A stretch of 64,000 nt of DNA. It comes from Microglena sp. YARC (lineage: Eukaryota > Chlorophyta > Chlorophyceae > Chlamydomonadales > Chlamydomonadaceae). Shown here one piece after another: positions 54,354 to 64,000 of the stretch. Where the stretch lies: assembly GCA_022414725.1 (NCBI GenBank), contig CM039463.1:86649703-86713702 (forward strand), in the 5' to 3' direction. Position numbers and translations under genes: made by a program. Every line of letters begins with the position of its first letter. The stretch's first letter is position 1. The notes under the pieces are model-generated. The model was not told where the DNA came from. It saw nothing but the letters and a program-made list of their open reading frames with translations, and made no database searches.

Positions 54354-56141
54354 ATGGGAACTCACCTTATCAGCACTACAGATCTCTCCCTTATCACCTT
54401 ACACAAAATCACCAAACACCACAAACGATCCCTGAACCGCCTCACCGCTCACCTCTCCTCCCTCCAAACCGTCGCCCCTCCAATACACTCTGACCCACTT
54501 CCCCTCTCACACCGACAACTTGCGCCTGGTTACGCAATTGCGCAGAACACAACAGACAACGTTAAATCTCCTGCTCCTATCAAACCCTCCACTCCACTCA
54601 CTCAGCGCTACCAACCTCACGTCACCGTTACTGATGCAGACTACGAGGCTGCTCCCACTGGGGACCTAGAAGGAAACCAATGGTGGGCGTGGCCCACGCA
54701 GATCGAAGGCAGTCACGCGCACCAAGCATGGGGCTGCCCTAGCAGCGATGCCACCTGGTCAGCACGCCACTACTTGTGCAAATCCTGGATTCGACACTAC
54801 TCCACTTCCAAATTCTACCGCGCATATAAAATAACACCCACCTCACACCCTGACAGGATCCGCGAGGCCATGACATTTCCCGACAGCAGCGCACCTGCAC
54901 CACCGGTGCGCCTGCTTCACCTTACCTACGGATCCCAGTACAGAGCCCTCCACATTACGAGCTGGCGGGGCAAGCGCTCCTACAACGACGACAAACTTGC
55001 CACCACCACCGTTGTCCGCGTACAATGGGCCCCAACCATTATGCACAACGACCATATCAACTCCTACACACACATGGGATACAGCATCCACCACAGCACA
55101 CCTCTTACCTCCACTACCTCCACCATACATTGTAAACCCCAATCTCACCATGCGGCTCATCTTGTTGAACTAGTGGGACAACCAGCATATGACCAATTAA
55201 CCCACACTTTTAAAACCACTCCCCCAATAACCACACACCTCAACCCCAGGAAGGACATCCACCTCACTAACCTCCAGCAACAAGGCCAATGGGCCACCTC
55301 TCCAGGATTTAATGCTGACAACCATAACCTTGTTCACAAAATTTTGACAATTGACACACACGACAGGCACCCAGACTGGGACATTCAACCACCCTCAGCC
55401 TACACTATACAAACAGGCATCCTCACTACTCTGGATGACCAATCCACACACACACACACCAACGCTTCATATCTTTATAACCCCACTGGTCACTGTCTTA
55501 GGCACATTCCCAATGACAGACTCACCTCTCTTAAACAAAACTATGACCACTTTAAACATCACCACCCTACCAAATGGAACCAACTGACCCAAGGAGGAAC
55601 ATACCATACTGACTTAGCTGCCCTCTTCACCAGATACAGAGCTGCCCCTGCCGCCACCAACACTCTTTCTCCTTCCCTCTACCAAGCAGCAGCTGCTCTG
55701 GGCATTACTCACCATCGTACTTCTAACCCTCTTAGCTACGACCAAAGCCTCACCAGATTCTCTTCTACCAGCCCTGCTGACCAGCTCTTTGGCTCCAACC
55801 AAGACCCCTTTCTTACCATCTGGACTGGGGGCTCACTGGTGGACATTCCCAACTCCACTACACAAGCACACCAAGCTCTAAGGTGGGCCCTAGCCAGTGC
55901 TGACCATGCTGAAAATACTCCCAGCCCTACCTGCACCCTGATGCTCTCTCCTGATGACCTTGCTGCCCCTTACAAAACTCTCCTCCATCACTCCTGGATT
56001 CACTATATTGACTCTAGACCACAGTCTGAATTCTATACTACCTCTGAAATTTGGCAGCAAATCTCACACTCCACCCTCCACTCAAAAACTACACCTCATC
56101 CTTATATGCAACCCCCTCAGCCAAGATACCTACTTTCCTAA
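54354..56141 (+). CDS. LINE-B region between RT and RNase H, unassigned domain
   Basis: An uninterrupted frame of 595 codons. It has a Trp-rich block (QWWAWPTQIEGSHAHQAWGC), LLHLTYGSQYRALHITSW, then PRKDIHLTNLQQQGQW, HPDWDIQPP, TIWTGGSLVDIPN and AHQALRWALASADHA. The last blocks align with LINE-D 43300-43900, so the domain is conserved between two diverged LINE lineages and is presumably needed by the element. I cannot name it. It continues in other frames to about 56360, where RNase H begins. Confidence 0.6.
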   Translation: MGTHLISTTDLSLITLHKITKHHKRSLNRLTAHLSSLQTVAPPIHSDPLPLSHRQLAPGYAIAQNTTDNVKSPAPIKPSTPLTQRYQPHVTVTDADYEAAPTGDLEGNQWWAWPTQIEGSHAHQAWGCPSSDATWSARHYLCKSWIRHYSTSKFYRAYKITPTSHPDRIREAMTFPDSSAPAPPVRLLHLTYGSQYRALHITSWRGKRSYNDDKLATTTVVRVQWAPTIMHNDHINSYTHMGYSIHHSTPLTSTTSTIHCKPQSHHAAHLVELVGQPAYDQLTHTFKTTPPITTHLNPRKDIHLTNLQQQGQWATSPGFNADNHNLVHKILTIDTHDRHPDWDIQPPSAYTIQTGILTTLDDQSTHTHTNASYLYNPTGHCLRHIPNDRLTSLKQNYDHFKHHHPTKWNQLTQGGTYHTDLAALFTRYRAAPAATNTLSPSLYQAAAALGITHHRTSNPLSYDQSLTRFSSTSPADQLFGSNQDPFLTIWTGGSLVDIPNSTTQAHQALRWALASADHAENTPSPTCTLMLSPDDLAAPYKTLLHHSWIHYIDSRPQSEFYTTSEIWQQISHSTLHSKTTPHPYMQPPQPRYLLS

Positions 56142-57845
56142 ACTCCCAGATTTTATTGACCAATGGACATATAATACAACATGCAAATCCTCTCCTCATC
56201 CTGAGAGCCCTCTACTATCACACCACCTCCCACTCTTACCTTCTCTGACATTGTCATTACCTACCCTCGGAAACTTAAATCTCTTGCCAAAAATCCCTGG
56301 CAAACTCCACTCCACCAACACCCTCCTCCCTCTCCTCTTACCATTACCCACCCTTGTCTTCACCTAGCTACCCCCTCCTCAGGCCTCCAGGTCTACACAG
56401 ATGGTAGCCTAATAAAAGGTAAACCAGGGCACCCTAGCAAAATAGGTGCTGCAGTATATGTCCCGGCTGTAGGACAAAGCTACACCATCAACCCTGGGGG
56501 AATAGGGGCCACCAAAACTAACAACCGGGCAGAACTGGTAGCCATCCACCAAGCCCTTCTCAACATTGACTATGACAAATCTCTTACCCTCCATACAGAC
56601 AGCCTCTGCTCTCTTCAACTTATAAAAAAAATGATTCATGATCCTACCACAACAACCCGTTCCATTCATACTGAATTACTGCAATCAATTCAAAAACACC
56701 TCATTCAACGCATCGTGCATGGCTCACACACCACTCTTTGTAAAGTCCGTTCCCACACAGGTATCCTTGGAAGTGACAGAGCAGACACTCTGGCATGCAA
56801 GGCAGCTGGGCACCCTACCTCAACCAATTTTACTGACAACACTGGGGAAATCCCCCGCCACAATGTTTGCTGGCCCACTGTTCAACCTCCTCGCACACCC
56901 ATGGGAGATATTCCCCCACGAATTTTAGCACCTAACCTTACACAAGGTATCACCTCTAACCTGCCTACTAGCTGCCACCTTGGCCAACACCCTCTTAAAG
57001 GGATTTATGCAACCACCTGGGCTGATAACACTCCCCACCAACTTCCTCAAGCAAGTAACAAATTTTGGACATCAACCCTTATCCAACATAAAACTAAATT
57101 CCACATCCTTAAAGCCCGCTGGGGTAGACTGTGGAACCGTAAACTTGCATTCCGCTGGAAACTCTCGTATATTACCAGCACCCACCCACCCACGAACTCC
57201 CTATGCCCCATTTGCCACACCTGTGAGGACGGAGCGGGCCACATCCTGGCGGGCTGCACACACCGGACTTTCAAGGGGCTCTATATCAAGAGACATGACG
57301 CCGCAGTGCGACTCATCCACAAGGCCATTTGCACCGGAGCCCTGGGATCTAGCAGAAAGATCATGGACGCTGGCAAGGAAGAGGACCTCCCCAGGGGGGT
57401 CCTGGGCAAACGTCTCCCTGACTGGTTACGCCCCTCCACTATTACTGTAGCGGACTGGAAGAGAATGAGACCTGATCTTGCTGTCCTACCTGACATAGAC
57501 TCTCCTACCTGTATGTCTGATAAAGAACTCTGGGTTCTTGAGCTTGGATACTGCTCTGATACCAACCATGCTACTAAGTTTATCACTAAACACGCCCAGC
57601 ATGTTGAATTAGTAAATGGCCTCAGATCGGCTGGATACCTTGTTCACTATGAAGTTATCACCGTTGGAACAACTGGTACTATTCCAACCTCTTTTTTGAC
57701 TTCTATGACCACTCTTGGACTTCAGAGATCACGTGCCCTCAAACTGGCGGACACAGTCCACTCCCACACCATCACTAGCTTTCAGAGTATTTTACAGTGC
57801 AGACGCTTTATGGAAGCACACCCCGGGTCGATACCCGGGGACTAG
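56142..57845 (+). CDS. LINE-B RNase H, zinc knuckle and restriction-like endonuclease segment
   Basis: From about 56370 the frame is open to TAG at 57843-57845. RNase H: LQVYTDGSLIKGK, NNRAELVAIHQALLNIDYDK, LHTDSLCSLQLIKK and SHTGILGSDRADTLACKA. Zinc knuckle: CPICHTCEDGAGHILAGC (about 57205). Then YIKRHDAAVRLIHKA, KRMRPDLAVLPDIDSP and ELWVLELGYCSDTNHATKF, the presumptive restriction-like endonuclease core. It ends RRFMEAHPGSIPGD. This is the best preserved part of LINE-B. The stretch 56142-56366 is decayed linker. Confidence 0.75.
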
Positions 57846-58107
57846 CACACAGACCGTCCCCCCTCTCAGGTTTTGTCTTACCAGCTGTATTGTGCCGGTG
57901 CTTCCAAACCGGGGTGAAAAAACCCCGTATTAAGCTGCACTGGCATGATGTGGCTACGGTGCCTGCCGGTCAGGCATCGGTGGTAATTCTTTTTACTGAG
58001 ATGGTCCTACGGTGACTATAGCTAGCTACGGCTTACGCTATGGTGTCCTTAACTTCACGTCCTGTGAGTAACGGTTCTACACGGATGTAACAATTTCAAT
58101 TTCAATT
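57846..58107 (+). other. LINE-B 3' UTR
   Basis: 262 bp from the stop codon to the LINE-A target repeat. It includes palindromes such as gggtcgatacccggg (57826-57840, overlapping the stop) and accggggtgaaaaaaccccg (57909-57928), and ends in three copies of caattt. Such a short-repeat tail is used instead of poly(A) by several LINE clades. Confidence 0.7.
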
Positions 58108-59645
58108 TCTCATCGTTAAAACTTTTGAACCTTTCTACCTTTGGCAGAGCCCGCACAGCTCAATCTTATGCCCTTTCCTGCATATGGTACACTCTAGGCC
58201 ACTCCAACCTCCCTTCTTCTCATGATCATATCTGCAAAATCACCTCTCTTTACTCTTGTTCTCAACAATCATGACAGTATCCCCGATAAATTTGGTTCAG
58301 AATGCTATAGAATCTCTCTTAATTCAGCTCAACTCCACCCTAAATATGAAGTTTAGGTTATTAATGATCCGAAATACCTGGATGTTATCAGGTTCATGCA
58401 TTTGGTTAAAATCATCCGTCGCCCCAACTCTTCAACATTTCATGTTCTCGCACATCTCTGTAATGTCCTTACCCATCCTTGGAACCTAGGCCTATACGGT
58501 CTTCTTTGCAACAATCCCATCATTCAAAAACAAATTAACCATTCAACCCTTATTAAAAGCTTGCATGCCCTCATCTCGTACTTCCCGATTAATAAACTTT
58601 CCCAACCACTCATTCCCCCCCTTCTCCTCCCGGAACCATTATTCTTCAACCTGAACTTCAACTCTGAAAACTCAGGTTATAGAGTTAATTCCTCGAAAAA
58701 TATTGCTCACGCTGGCCTCACTATGGTCCAACATGTTTGGGACACCAACACGCAATCCTTTATTACCACCCCAGATTGGGTACGTCACCTTCCCCACTTG
58801 AAATTCAGAGAAACAAACGTATGCTTCTTATCTCTGCTATCCGTAATAACCCCCTCATGATTCATGCTTTAGGTTCCACTAACCATCACAATTACACCAA
58901 CACAGATATTTTCGACGCCTGGCTCCGATTATGGGGCTGGGAAAACATCGATTCGCTAGATACCCTCTCTACCTCCAAGCTCTATCAAGGCACCTTCCCC
59001 CATCACCCCCCTAGGTTTATCCATCAATGGAATGATATTCTTCTAGATGAACATAGACAACTCACTCACAATTGGTTTAAATTTATCTGGAAACTTTCTA
59101 TCCCTCGGAAAATGAAAGACATGCTTTATTCTTTACTCAATAACTCCCTACCCACTATTTGCAAAGTAACACACTCAACCAATCGCCTTTTCCCTACTTG
59201 CTCACAGTCCTCTGACACTATCCCACACATCCTAGTTGAATGCCCATATGCCCAATCCCTCTGGAAATGGGCTTGCTCAGTTTACACCCGTTGGAAACCC
59301 AACGCTAGATTCTCTAATTTCATATTCCAATTATGGATCCATAAACTCCTGTCCAAATCTGACACCCTTGAATGGATCTTTTGGTCCATTCCTGTCTTCA
59401 AAACCTTTTGGCTTGCTCGCTGTTCCAAACTTTATTCTGATACGATATTTTCTTTCAATTAATTATGCTCTCGTTGCATATCTCAATGGCTCTCATCAGC
59501 CTTAATGATGGCCAAAGAATATGGCCCAGAAATGTTTGCCCCCAATATTATGATTCACCCTTCGTCCCACTCCATCACCTGGAATGGCCCTTCCTTTAAC
59601 CAACCTATTTCTTTCCCCATCTCAGGCCAATCTTCATCCCTGTAA
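58108..59645 (+). pseudogene. LINE-A ORF2 C-terminal part with RT zinc-binding domain
   Basis: The frame resumes SSLKLLNLSTFGRARTAQSY, continues CIWYTLGHSNLPSSHDH, and breaks at about 58275. A long frame (58737-59462) carries FKFIWKLSIPRKMKDMLYSL and the zinc-binding stretch CSQSSDTIPHILVECPYAQS with LWKWACS, which is the zf-RVT domain that ends many L1-type ORF2 proteins. A TAA at 59461 is followed by more in-frame sequence (ISQWLSSALMMAKEYGPEM) to TAA at 59643-59645, so 59461 is probably a mutation. Confidence 0.8.
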
Positions 59646-60579
59646 CCTGCCTGTAAGCAAGCTTTTTACAGCTTTATAGCAACGCTTTCTTTAGTAGCTT
59701 TGGTACTCAGTAATCCTCGATAACACTACCCTATCAAGGGGTAGTTTTGTCGTCATACTGCTGAGTACCATCCCCTTGTACCTCTATCCTGGTAGCCCTC
59801 GACAAAACTGCTCTATCGGGCAGCTCGCCGGGGATATCTTGGTTGCCCTCGACAACACTGCTCTATCGGGCAGCTCGCCGATGTACTGCCAAGTACCACC
59901 TTAGAGCCCTGGTTTTTAAGGTACCTAGGCGGCCCTCGACTCCACTGCTATGCTGGTCAGCTCGCCGATGTTCTGCCAGTACCACCTTGTTTTCAGTTTC
60001 TATCACTTTATTGTTACGTCCTCCCCTACGATCTACGACTGGCAGCAGTAACTTCCTGCCAAGTCCTTTGACCCAGGCCAGCTAGGGCTACATACCGGCA
60101 CCGCCCGGCATTGCCCTTGTGCTATGCCCTCCCAAGTCCTGCCATCTAGATCTGGTTTGCAGGACTGCTTAGCTTGCAGCCCTCGACGCCACTGCCCTAT
60201 TAGGGGCAGCGTCGCCGATGTACTGCTAAGTACCGCCAGACGTTTCAGTTGTTTTCACTGTCTTCTACTCATTGTAACAATATTTCTCACTAGCATCTGA
60301 GCCCGTCGTCCCGACGGGCAGACCACCCCTGTGGCCACGTCAGCGACAGGTCTCGGAAAATCGAGATCCGAAGCCAAAGAAACCAATGCCCTGAAACCAG
60401 GCGCTAAACCCTGCCCCACGCGCTATTAATATACTGATGATAGCTGGGGGTCCTCATGAAATACTCTGCTTTCAAGCTTCAGCCTGACTAAGCCAAGCAA
60501 AGTGGCATATCTATTTTGATTACCGGCATACGCACATGTTTGGATGGTTCAAAATCGAACTGTTGAAAATCTTTACTCG
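59646..60579 (+). other. LINE-A 3' UTR
   Basis: About 930 bp without coding sense, from the ORF2 stop to the right copy of ccaattataa. The first half is a diverged tandem repeat (listed separately). The second half includes the hairpin cccgtcgtcccgacggg (60302-60318). No poly(A) tail is visible at 60579. Confidence 0.5.
59700..60240 (+). repeat. Diverged 60-bp repeats in LINE-A 3' UTR
   Basis: Five copies at about 59705-59770, 59795-59840, 59842-59905, 59930-59985 and 60175-60235. Each has gccctcgac(a)acactgctctat, then cgggcagctcgccgatgtac and tgccaagtaccacc. The first copy has the centre in inverted form (ccctatcaaggggtag), so a stem-loop may be conserved. Spacing is irregular. Confidence 0.75.
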
Positions 60580-60589
60580 CCAATTATAA

Positions 60590-61150
60590 CTTATGGCGTT
60601 TCTTTTGGCCCGAAATAATGAAATATCTCAACCGTAGCTCCTCCTCGTGATCTGCGATGCTCATATGTGCTCGCATGAGCACCTGACCGGTGTAAATAAG
60701 TTGCATAGTTCGTATAAGATATAGAATGCTCATGGTGTTTGTTTCTTTCATGAAACCTGAAAATGTTGTTTTGTGACGGACTACCGGACATTTTTGGCAG
60801 AGCCCCTAGATCCACCCCTTTGACGGCCTTTGTCTGTCCGTACTGAGCAGTGGATCAAACGATGATCGAGTACGGTATAGCTTGACAGCAGGCCAAACTA
60901 ATGAGCTTAATAAGGGGCTTGCCAAACTGAACAAAAAAACATACAGAATGAAAGCTGTTTCATGGAGCATTGGCCCACCAAATTTAGGGTGGGTAATACC
61001 CGGGTAATACACTCTTCATTTCATCTCTGGCGCATGAGCTAAAATCCCAAGACAGAAAAGAATGTGCAAGTACTGCGATGTGAATGTAGTATCAAGTAGT
61101 GTCTACACTCAGAGTACATTGTATGATGCATATGTATCTATCTGCACTAA
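60590..61150. other. No supported feature
   Basis: Flanking DNA to the right of LINE-A. I see no coding exon, RNA gene or repeat of note; the short open frames lack domain signatures. Confidence 0.4.
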
Positions 61151-61152
61151 GC

Positions 61153-61252
61153 TGGTAGCTCGGTCCAGGTCAAGTAGCAGCCCGTTCCCTACCGCCGTAA
61201 GACGGGGCTCCCTTAATACCACGTCCCACCAGGCGTTATCATCACTTTTTTT
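61153..61252 (+). mobile_element. LINE/SINE tail remnant
   Basis: The block agtagcagcccgttccctac through ccttaataccacgtcccacc and aggcgttatc ends in seven T. It matches the 3' end of LINE-C and LINE-D (ccttaacaccacgcccctcc, aggcgttatc, T run) and the SINE tail at 61582-61661. No tRNA-like head precedes it, so it is a 5'-truncated SINE or a LINE 3' stub. Confidence 0.65.
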
Positions 61253-61255
61253 GTA

Positions 61256-61410
61256 ACCCATTCTATTCTACTGGGTACACTTGAAACCGGCGCAGTTCTG
61301 TTGTACCAGTTACCGGTGCCATTCTGCTTTAACCGGTACCGTTCTGTTGTACCGGTTACGGTTGTAACCCATTCTGTAGTACCCGGTACAGTTGTAGCCC
61401 TATCAACTTA
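61256..61410. repeat. ACCGGTACCGTTCTGTTGT imperfect repeats
   Basis: Five or six diverged units of about 25 bp (ttctgttgtaccggttac and relatives), several with the palindromes accggt and ggtacc. No coding sense. Confidence 0.7.
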
Positions 61411-61462
61411 CAGTCTTAAACTTCTTCCATCTGCACTCTGCCGACTATGTAAGGATATCCCG

Positions 61463-61661
61463 TTTTGACGAATGGCTCAACGGTAGAGCTCGTTGAAACG
61501 ATGAAGGTGCGGGGTTCGAATCCCTGCGGGTGCGCTTTAGTGTTCGCGGTCGCTGTCAACCGCCATGGTAGCTTTGTCAAAGTAGCAGCCTGTTCCCTAC
61601 CGCCGTAATACGGAGCTCCCTTAATACCACACCCTACCAGGCGTTATCATTACTCTTGTTT
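61463..61661 (+). mobile_element. tRNA-headed SINE candidate with LINE-type tail
   Basis: A Pol III box A (tggctcaacgg, 61473-61483) and box B (ggttcgaatcc, 61513-61523) are spaced as in a tRNA gene. The D and T arms can fold, but the acceptor and anticodon stems do not. About 60 bp later comes a tail (61582-61661) that matches the 3' end of LINE-C and LINE-D, ending aggcgttatcattactcttg. A tRNA-like head with the 3' tail of a resident LINE is the classic SINE-LINE partnership. The terminal T run is short and mutated. Confidence 0.65.
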
Positions 61662-62085
61662 GTGAGGATGGTTGGAAGACCCCTCCAGAAGCTGCAGAGT
61701 TGGCTTGTCAACACTGGCCTGCCTATGGCCATGCAATGCAATGTACTGTTACGTAATGTTATGAATTCACCAGCGTTGTGAACTGATAAAGTTCCCAATG
61801 CCTCACGTTGGTGGTTGGCCCCAGTGCAAGCAAAGGGGCTGGCCCCCTCAATCTCACGCCTCCTAATAAGGCAGACTATATATTTATTTATGCAGTGGTC
61901 TCCCTCTTGTCTTACCCCGTAAAAACCAAGGGCAGCTAAGTCTTCACTACCAGGTAGCTAGCCAAAAGCCGGCCACTTGAGTCTCACTTCTCTATCTTTG
62001 GCCAGCCATTCGTTCTCTGCAACCTTCTGGACAGCACCACTTCTTTCCAGGTTTCGCCATTTGTCCTTGAGATTAATCTGAAGGG
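61662..62085. other. No supported feature
   Basis: No gene or repeat that I can support. A small aatgcaatgtactgttacgt word repeat lies at 61733-61760. Confidence 0.4.
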
Positions 62086-62089
62086 TTGG

Positions 62090-62400
62090 GGGAAGGTGGG
62101 CAAATCATGTGTTGTCCCAAAATCAAATTTTCCTGGTGGGAGATTTACCTGCACATTTATCTGGTGGGAGATTTAACTGCAGGTTTGAGGGAAGGTGGGC
62201 TAATGATGTGTTGTATCAATTTCCCCCTCAAAGGAGTAATTTGCCCACCTCCCCTCCATTCCCCCTTAAAAGTTATTTGCCCGCCTTCCCTCAATTACGT
62301 TATCAAAATTATTTGCCCACCGTCCCTCATTTCCCCCAAACCAAATTTAGGGGAGGCCAAATTGAGTGAAGTTGGGCAAATAATGTGTTTTCTCACTTTC
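62090..62400. repeat. Cluster of direct and inverted GGTGGGCAAATNATGTG copies
   Basis: Forward copies at about 62094, 62196 and 62370 (gggcaaatcatgtgtt, gggctaatgatgtgtt, gggcaaataatgtgtt) and inverted copies at about 62239, 62272 and 62306 (atttgcccacc, atttgcccgcc). A direct repeat ggtgggagattta lies at 62134 and 62163. The stretch can fold into long hairpins; it may be a small foldback element. Confidence 0.65.
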
Positions 62401-62440
62401 AATATGCACAGCCACAATTCAAATTCACAGGTCTCACCTG

Positions 62441-64000
62441 AGTGAGACACTGACACACTGACTGACTGACACACTTACACTGACACACTGACTCACTGAC
62501 ACTAACTCAGTGACACTGACACACAGACAATGACACACTGACTCACTGAGACTGACTCACTGACACGCTGACACTGACTCACTGACACACTGCTATTGAC
62601 ACACTGACACTGACACATTGACATTGACACACTAACATTGACACACTGACTTACTGGCACTAACTCACTGACACACTGACATTGACACACTGACATTGAC
62701 ACTGACACACTGACATTGACACACTGACTCACAGACACTTACTCACTGACACTGACTCACTGGAAAAAAAAAACTGGCATTGACACACTGACATTGACAC
62801 AGTGACTCACTGACTCACAGACACTGACACACTGACACTGACACACTGGCATTGACACACTGACTCACTGACATTGACACACTGACTCACTGACTCACAG
62901 ACACTGACTCACTGACACTGACACACTGACATTGACACACTGACACTGACACACTAACATTGAAACACTGACACTGACACACTAACATTGAAACACTGAC
63001 ACTGACACAATGACACTGACACAATGACACAGACTCACTCACAATGACTCGCTGACACTGACACACTAACACTGACACACTTACACTCACACTGACACAC
63101 TAACATTGACACACTGACATTGACACACTGACTCATTGTAACTGACACACTGACAATGACACACTGACACTAACACACTGACATTGACACACTGACACTG
63201 ACACACTGACATTGACACACTAACTCACTGACTCACAGACACTGACTCACCGACTCACTGACATGGACACACTGACACCGACTCACTGACATTGACTCGC
63301 TGACAATGACACACTGACACTCACACACTGACATTGACACACTGACACTGACACACTATCATTGAAACACTGACACTGACACACTGACATTGACACACTG
63401 ACACTGACACACTGACATTGACACACTGACACTGACACACTGACATGGACTCACTGACATTGACACACTGACACTGACACACTAACACTGACATTGACAC
63501 ACTGACACTGACTCACTGACACTTACTCACTGACACTGACACACTGACATTGACACACTGACACTGACACGCAGACTCACTAACACAGACAGCCTGATAC
63601 GGACTCACTGACACTGACATTGACACACTGACATAGACACACTAACACTGACACACTAACTCACTGACTCACACACTGACATTGACACACTGACACTGAC
63701 ACACTGACTCATTGTAACTGACACACTGACATTGACACACTGACACTGACACACTGACATTGACACATTGACACTGACACACTGACATTGACACACTGAC
63801 ACTGACACACAGACTCACTAACACAGACTCACTGACACTGACATTGACACACTAACTCTGACACACTGACTCACACACTGACACACAGATATTGACACAC
63901 TGAATCATTGTAACTGACACACTGACAGTGACACACTGACACTGACACTCACACACTGACATTGACACATTGACACTGACACACTTACATTGAGACACTG
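62441..64000. repeat. ACACTGAC-based satellite array, continues off the right edge
   Basis: At least 1.56 kb of imperfect repeats built from cactgacac and cattgacac, with a 12-bp or 18-bp higher period (gacactgacacactgacatt). Interspersed actcactgactcac and actcacagac variants are frequent. All frames on the minus strand read Ser/Val/Cys/Gln repeats and are not genes. It begins sharply after ctgagtgagacactg. Confidence 0.95.

Larger units (their letters stand above)
11353..58107 (+). mobile_element. LINE-B: Dualen-like LINE inserted in LINE-A and split by G1
   Basis: Body segments are 11353-12450 and 50304-58107, about 8.9 kb when rejoined. The flanking repeat tctcatcgtt (11343-11352 and 58108-58117) is a 10-bp target-site duplication inside LINE-A. 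The 3' end is a short CAATTT repeat rather than poly(A). Domain order on the plus strand is APE endonuclease, reverse transcriptase, an unassigned region, RNase H, a CxxC-H-C zinc knuckle and a restriction-like endonuclease-type C-terminus. This combination is known from the Dualen clade of green algae. All frames are broken. Confidence 0.75.
10517..60579 (+). mobile_element. LINE-A: L1-like non-LTR element, 5' truncated, split by all the nested elements
   Basis: Two segments belong to one element: 10517-11352 (reverse transcriptase palm) and 58108-60579 (RT C-terminal zinc-binding part and 3' UTR). They join in the same reading frame at the shared tctcatcgtt, and the two halves complement each other in domain order. 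A 10-bp direct repeat ccaattataa at 10507-10516 and 60580-60589 fits a target-site duplication. The element is truncated within RT at its 5' end, as is common for LINEs. It is the oldest layer of the nest. Confidence 0.65.

Noticed and set aside
61463..61535. Functional tRNA gene
   Set aside because: Box A, box B and the T arm are good, but the 5' acceptor strand does not pair with the 3' strand and no normal anticodon arm forms.

Overview
This window is nuclear DNA from a photosynthetic eukaryote, most likely a green alga. The evidence is a spliced nuclear gene for the chloroplast ATP synthase b' subunit with its own plastid transit peptide, GT-AG and probable GC-AG introns, an initiator-Met-type primer site in the LTR elements, and a LINE family that looks like the Dualen elements described from Chlamydomonas. 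I cannot name the species. Nothing is prokaryotic: there are no operons, no Shine-Dalgarno sites and no CRISPR array.

Region 1 (1-8.1 kb, minus strand) is the 5' part of atpG. Four short exons (8074-7967, 5050-4963, 2536-2505, 1057-922) join in phase to encode transit peptide, thylakoid-transfer segment, mature N-terminus and membrane anchor; the 3' exons lie beyond the left edge. The introns are swollen by minisatellites (a 24-bp array, a 26-bp array and homopolymer tracts). Around exons 2, 3 and 4 the exon/intron junctions themselves have been copied as decayed tandem repeats. From 8.1 to 10.5 kb I find no gene, only an 18-bp minisatellite.

Region 2 (10.5-60.6 kb) is one nest of retroelements. 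An L1-like LINE (LINE-A, 10517-60579) is split by a Dualen-like LINE (LINE-B, 11353-58107). LINE-B is split by a Ty3/gypsy chromovirus-type LTR element (G1, 12451-50303). G1 in turn holds a non-LTR block X (14314-17982, with an unfamiliar divergent gene set), an inverted second gypsy copy (G2, 17983-37721), a 420-bp insertion (38610-39029) and a Dualen-like LINE (LINE-D, 41250-48614). G2 holds a tyrosine-recombinase retrotransposon with split direct repeats (element E, 19941-26495) and a 5'-truncated sister of LINE-D (LINE-C, 33528-37626). Target-site duplications or core sequences support most of these boundaries.

Region 3 (60.6-64 kb) has LINE-tail fragments, a tRNA-headed SINE candidate, inverted-repeat-rich sequence and a tetramer/hexamer-based satellite running off the right edge.

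The two observations I rate highest are the N-terminus of the element E gag protein, which copies the histone H3 tail but has Met where H3 has Lys9, and the tandem copies of exon/intron junctions inside atpG. Next come LINEs that carry both an APE endonuclease and a restriction-like endonuclease segment, and the unidentified gene set in block X. Most retroelement reading frames are broken; the E tyrosine recombinase frame is the clearest intact one.
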